Shown one piece after another: positions 62,101-64,000 of a DNA stretch of 64,000 nt; position 1 is the stretch's first letter; each line of letters begins with the position of its first letter. A program made the position numbers and the translations under genes. Source of the DNA: Actinacidiphila sp. DG2A-62 (GTDB lineage Bacteria; Actinomycetota; Actinomycetes; Streptomycetales; Streptomycetaceae); assembly GCF_035825295.1 (NCBI RefSeq), contig NZ_JAYMGI010000002.1, positions 2,768,001 through 2,832,000 of the forward strand, written 5' to 3'. Under the pieces are notes generated by a model that saw only the letters and a list, made by a program, of their open reading frames with translations, searched no databases and was not told the origin of the DNA.

Positions 62101-63062
62101 CGTTCGACGCCGGCGCGGGCCTGCTGGCCGACGGTGAGCATCATGGTGAGCATCCTCACCGGGCCGGTGAGCTGGGCGAGGTAGGTGGAGAAGGCGACGA
62201 AGGTGCCGAGGGTGATCTGGCCGCGGGCGGCCATCCAGCCGCCGAGGGCGAGCATGCCGATCTGGCCGAGGGAGGGCACCGCCTGCAGTGCGGGGGTGTA
62301 GCGGGCGCTGAGTCGGACGGTGCGCAGCCGGCCGGCGAAGAGTCTGCGGCTGACCGTCGCCAGCTTGGTCATCTCCTGCTGTTCCTGGCCGAATCCCTTG
62401 ACGACGCGGACGCCGGAGACTGATCCGTCGACGATGCCGGCGACGGCCGCGGCCTGTCCCTGGGCGTACCAGGTGGCGGGGAAGAGGCGTTTGCGGGAGC
62501 GGTCGGCGATGAACCACAGGGCGGGTGCGACGGCCAGGGCGACCAGGGTGAGCAGCGGTGAGAGCACCAGCATGACGACGAGGGACATCAAGAACAGCAG
62601 CAGGTTGCCGATCATCATCGGCGTCATGAAGAGCAGGCCCTGGATCAGTTGGAGGTCGCTGGTGGCGCGGCCGACGACCTGGCCGGTGCTGAGGTCGTCC
62701 TGGCGGCGGCCGTCGAGCCGCATGATCGTGGCGAGCATCTCGTTGCGCAGGTCGTACTGCACGTCGAGGGCGAGGCGGCCGCCGTAGTAGCGGCGCATGT
62801 AGGTGAGCACGTAGACGACGAGGGCGGCGGCGACGAGGGCGACGGCCCAGGGCATGAGCGGTTTGTCGTGCTTGACGATGACGTCGTCGATGATCAGCTT
62901 GGGCACGAGGGGGACGAGGGCGGTGACGGCCATGCCGCCGAGCGAGGCGCCGAGCGCCAGCAGCACGGTGGTCTTGTAGCGCCAGCAGTAGGCGAGCAGC
63001 CGGCGGAGCCATCCGGGCTCCGTGCGGTTCTTCGTCGCCGTCCGCGGCCTCGCCGTCGTCAC
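59172..63062 (-). CDS. Fused heterodimer-type ABC exporter (TMD-NBD-TMD-NBD)
   Basis: A 1,296-residue full transporter starting at GTG 63062 after GGGAGGA. The first half has six membrane helices and an ATPase with Walker A GASGSGKST, signature LSGGQRQRVALARA and Walker B LLLLDDATSAVD, where the catalytic Glu is Asp (codons 61536-61541). A Pro/Ala linker of about 120 residues follows. The second half has its own helices, GETGAGKST, signature LSAGQRQLIALARA and a normal LLLDEATAALD. One composite site is thus consensus and one degenerate, as in heterodimeric multidrug exporters. Substrate is unknown; drugs, lipids or a siderophore are possible. Confidence 0.92.
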   Translation of the reverse strand: MTTARPRTATKNRTEPGWLRRLLAYCWRYKTTVLLALGASLGGMAVTALVPLVPKLIIDDVIVKHDKPLMPWAVALVAAALVVYVLTYMRRYYGGRLALDVQYDLRNEMLATIMRLDGRRQDDLSTGQVVGRATSDLQLIQGLLFMTPMMIGNLLLFLMSLVVMLVLSPLLTLVALAVAPALWFIADRSRKRLFPATWYAQGQAAAVAGIVDGSVSGVRVVKGFGQEQQEMTKLATVSRRLFAGRLRTVRLSARYTPALQAVPSLGQIGMLALGGWMAARGQITLGTFVAFSTYLAQLTGPVRMLTMMLTVGQQARAGVERVLELIDTEPTLEEGTATLPADAPATISFDDVTFGYSPDRPVLRGFSLDVAPGETVAVVGASGSGKSTVSLLLPRFYDATAGTVRIGGADVRDLTFDSLRSAIGMVPEDSFLFSDTVRANLAYGRPDATDEEIHAAARAAQAHDFITALPDGYDTVVGEQGLTLSGGQRQRVALARAILTDPRLLLLDDATSAVDARVEAEIFDALREVMRGRTTLLIAHRRSTLALADRIAVLDAGRLSDIGTHEELQERSALYRSLLTDPDALGADVVALDPAGAGARAHTGLRADDPAGDTVPGAETAGGAVTTREAPRTAETPALPGITPHLWPQERRTDPAADTTGTAGAPGNPPAAPGRGAMAGALAGMPATPDLLAKVAALPPATDTPDIDEDDARAADPHFGLGHLLRGFRSPLLVSLLLVAVDAIAGLLLPILIRHGIDAGVRRHALGAVWAASLIGLALVITQWFAEWGSTLLTGRTGERVLYTLRVKIFAHLHRLGLDFYERELTGRIMTRMTTDVDALSTFLQTGLVTALVSVLTFAGILVALLAIDVELALLVFATLPPLIAATWIFRRKSVRAYELARERIAVVNADLQEFVSGLRVVQAFRGEQQGAERFRSRSDSYRDARVRGQFLISVYFPFVQLLSSASAALVLIVGAHRVNDGTLTAGALVAYLLYIDLFFSPVQQLSQVFDGYQQASVSLGRISQLLRETTGTPAAADPKPVTALEGDVEFRDVHFRYGGPEAANPEALTGISLHIPAGQTVAFVGETGAGKSTLVKMVARYYDPTGGAILVDGQDIRDLDLTAYRQRLGVVPQEPYLFPGTVRDAIAYGRMDATDAEVEAAARAVGADAMIATLDGGYLHHVAERGRNLSAGQRQLIALARAQLVDPAVLLLDEATAALDLATEALVNQAADRLAVRRTTLVVAHRLSTAARADRVIVLDHGRVVEDGTHEALLARDGHYAALWRTFTGDVRAAA

Positions 63063-63421
63063 GCGGTCCTCCCATGGGTCGCCGGGCGCGTCTCGCGCGG
63101 TCCGTGGTCTTCGCTGCTCGTCACTGCCCGTCACGGTCAGTCGCTGTCCGTCGCTGTCCGTCGCTGTCCGTCGCTGTCCGTCGCTGTCGTACGTCACTGC
63201 CGCCTGCGGCCGCCACGCGCCGCCGTCGCGCGGTGCCGCGTCGGACAACGTGCCGGGCTGCGGTTTTCATCCTCCCGCAACATTCCAACGACCAAGGTCG
63301 CACACGAGTGCGACCTTGGTCGTAATCCTTTCGGGTGGTTTGCCGAAGGGTTTGCCGAGTGCTGGGGTGGGTCGCCGGGCGGGGCCGCGGCGCCTGGGCG
63401 GGGCTGTCCGCCGGGGTTGGT
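63063..63421. other. Gap with 10-bp tandem repeats upstream of the ABC exporter
   Basis: 359 bases between the exporter start and the agmatinase end. Unit tcgctgtccg is repeated four times exactly at 63141-63180 with a partial fifth, and degenerate copies precede it. The agmatinase terminator lies at 63288-63323. No gene is readable. The exporter promoter should lie between the repeats and the hairpin. Confidence 0.7.
63288..63323 (-). terminator. Terminator of the agmatinase gene
   Basis: Perfect 16-bp stem (63288-63303 with 63308-63323) and 4-base loop, 98 bases beyond the agmatinase stop on the minus strand. The stem sequence is less GC-rich than the surroundings. Confidence 0.88.
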
Positions 63422-64000
63422 TCAGCGGGCGGCGGCGATCTGCCGGGCCATGACCGTGGTGAGTTCGTAGGCGGTGTGGGAGGCGGCGACCGCGGTGATC
63501 TCGGCGTGGTCGTAGGCGGGGGCGACCTCGACGACGTCGGCGGAGACCAGGCGGAGGTCGGCGAGGCCGCGGAGGATCTCCAGCAGTTCGCGGGAGGTGA
63601 GGCCGCCTGCCTCGGGCGTCCCGGTGCCGGGGGCATGGGCGGGGTCCAGGACGTCGATGTCGACCGAGACGTACAGCGGCCGGTCGCCGATCCGTTCGCG
63701 CAGTTGCTGGACGACCTCGTCGACGCCGCGGCGCATCACGTCGGCGGAGGTGACGATGCCGAAGCCCATCCGCGCGTCGTCGTCCAGGTCCTGCTTGCCG
63801 TAGAGGGGGCCGCGGGTGCCGACGTGGGAGAGGGCGGAGGTGTCGAGGATGCCTTCCTCGACCGCGCGGCGGAAGGGCGTGCCGTGGGTGTAGGCGGCGC
63901 CGAAGTAGGTGTCCCAGGTGTCGAGGTGGGCGTCGAAGTGGAGCAGGGCGACGGGGCCGTGGCGGCGGGCGACGGCGCGCAGCAGCGGCAGGGCGATGGT
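63422..64000 (-). CDS. speB: Agmatinase/ureohydrolase, C-terminal part
   Basis: The reading frame is open to the right edge of the window, so only the last 192 residues are seen. Binuclear Mn-site motifs are present: [14 protein letters not shown] (DAHxD), [23 protein letters not shown] (DxDxxDP then the substrate loop), and [18 protein letters not shown]. This is the agmatinase/guanidino-hydrolase family, which frees urea from agmatine or guanidinobutyrate. A terminator follows. Substrate within the family is not certain because the N-terminal specificity loop is missing. Confidence 0.9.
   Translation of the reverse strand, partial: TIALPLLRAVARRHGPVALLHFDAHLDTWDTYFGAAYTHGTPFRRAVEEGILDTSALSHVGTRGPLYGKQDLDDDARMGFGIVTSADVMRRGVDEVVQQLRERIGDRPLYVSVDIDVLDPAHAPGTGTPEAGGLTSRELLEILRGLADLRLVSADVVEVAPAYDHAEITAVAASHTAYELTTVMARQIAAAR

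Overview
The window is very GC-rich DNA from a Streptomyces-like actinobacterium (family Streptomycetaceae). The evidence is a strong G/C third-position bias, many GTG/TTG starts, gene families typical of that group (PknG module, SsbB-like SSB, FtsX-type giant permeases, EttA, DUF6296, MarR-GNAT fusion, BldC-sized HTH) and perfect GC hairpin terminators. It looks chromosomal. One IS982-type insertion sequence is the only clear mobile element; no prophage, CRISPR array or biosynthetic cluster was seen.

Layout. 1-1.3 kb: end of a GH4 glycosidase and a BadF/NagK-type sugar kinase. 1.5-12.7 kb: one co-directional signalling cassette made of GlnX (membrane sensor), GlnH (periplasmic amino-acid binding), a coiled-coil protein, PknG kinase, a PP2C phosphatase, a vWA protein and an FHA protein. 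The kinase, the phosphatase and the FHA protein all carry paired N-terminal zinc ribbons. 12.8-15.1 kb: MBL hydrolase, PCMT-type methyltransferase, truncated haemoglobin. 15.3-23.4 kb: ABC transporter with two giant permeases and an ATPase with an AbrB-like tail. 23.5-26.3 kb: translationally coupled EttA, thioesterase and unknown gene. 26.4-32.3 kb: thioester (TQXA) surface protein with a LAETG sortase signal, SSB, and a pair of dynamin-like GTPases. 32.6 kb: tRNA-Arg(TCT). 33.4-40 kb: aconitase-family enzyme, secreted GH31 glycosidase, IS982 element sitting in the loop of the GH31 terminator. 40-42.6 kb: STAS anti-anti-sigma factor, SigB/SigF-like sigma factor, MarR regulator. 43-45.3 kb: SIS isomerase, class II aldolase, small HTH. 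45.4-51.2 kb: DedA, SDR, citrate synthase, RecD2. 51.7-58.5 kb: sugar catabolic operon (isomerase, DUF993, Gfo/Idh/MocA) divergent from a LacI regulator with two AAGCGCTT operators, a MarR-GNAT fusion and a second isomerase. 58.6-64 kb: lipoprotein, fused heterodimer-type ABC exporter, agmatinase (cut by the window edge).

A recurrent feature is single-base indels in short G/C runs that break otherwise well-conserved genes (PP2C, MBL hydrolase, both FtsX permeases, the ABC ATPase tail, the TQXA protein, probably the STAS gene). In each case a one-base repair per break restores a continuous conserved protein. This points to residual consensus errors rather than decay, so these genes are annotated over their full repaired span. 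The most interesting system is the GlnX-GlnH-PknG cassette extended by a phosphatase, a vWA scaffold and an FHA reader: a complete write/erase/read phosphorylation circuit next to an amino-acid sensor.
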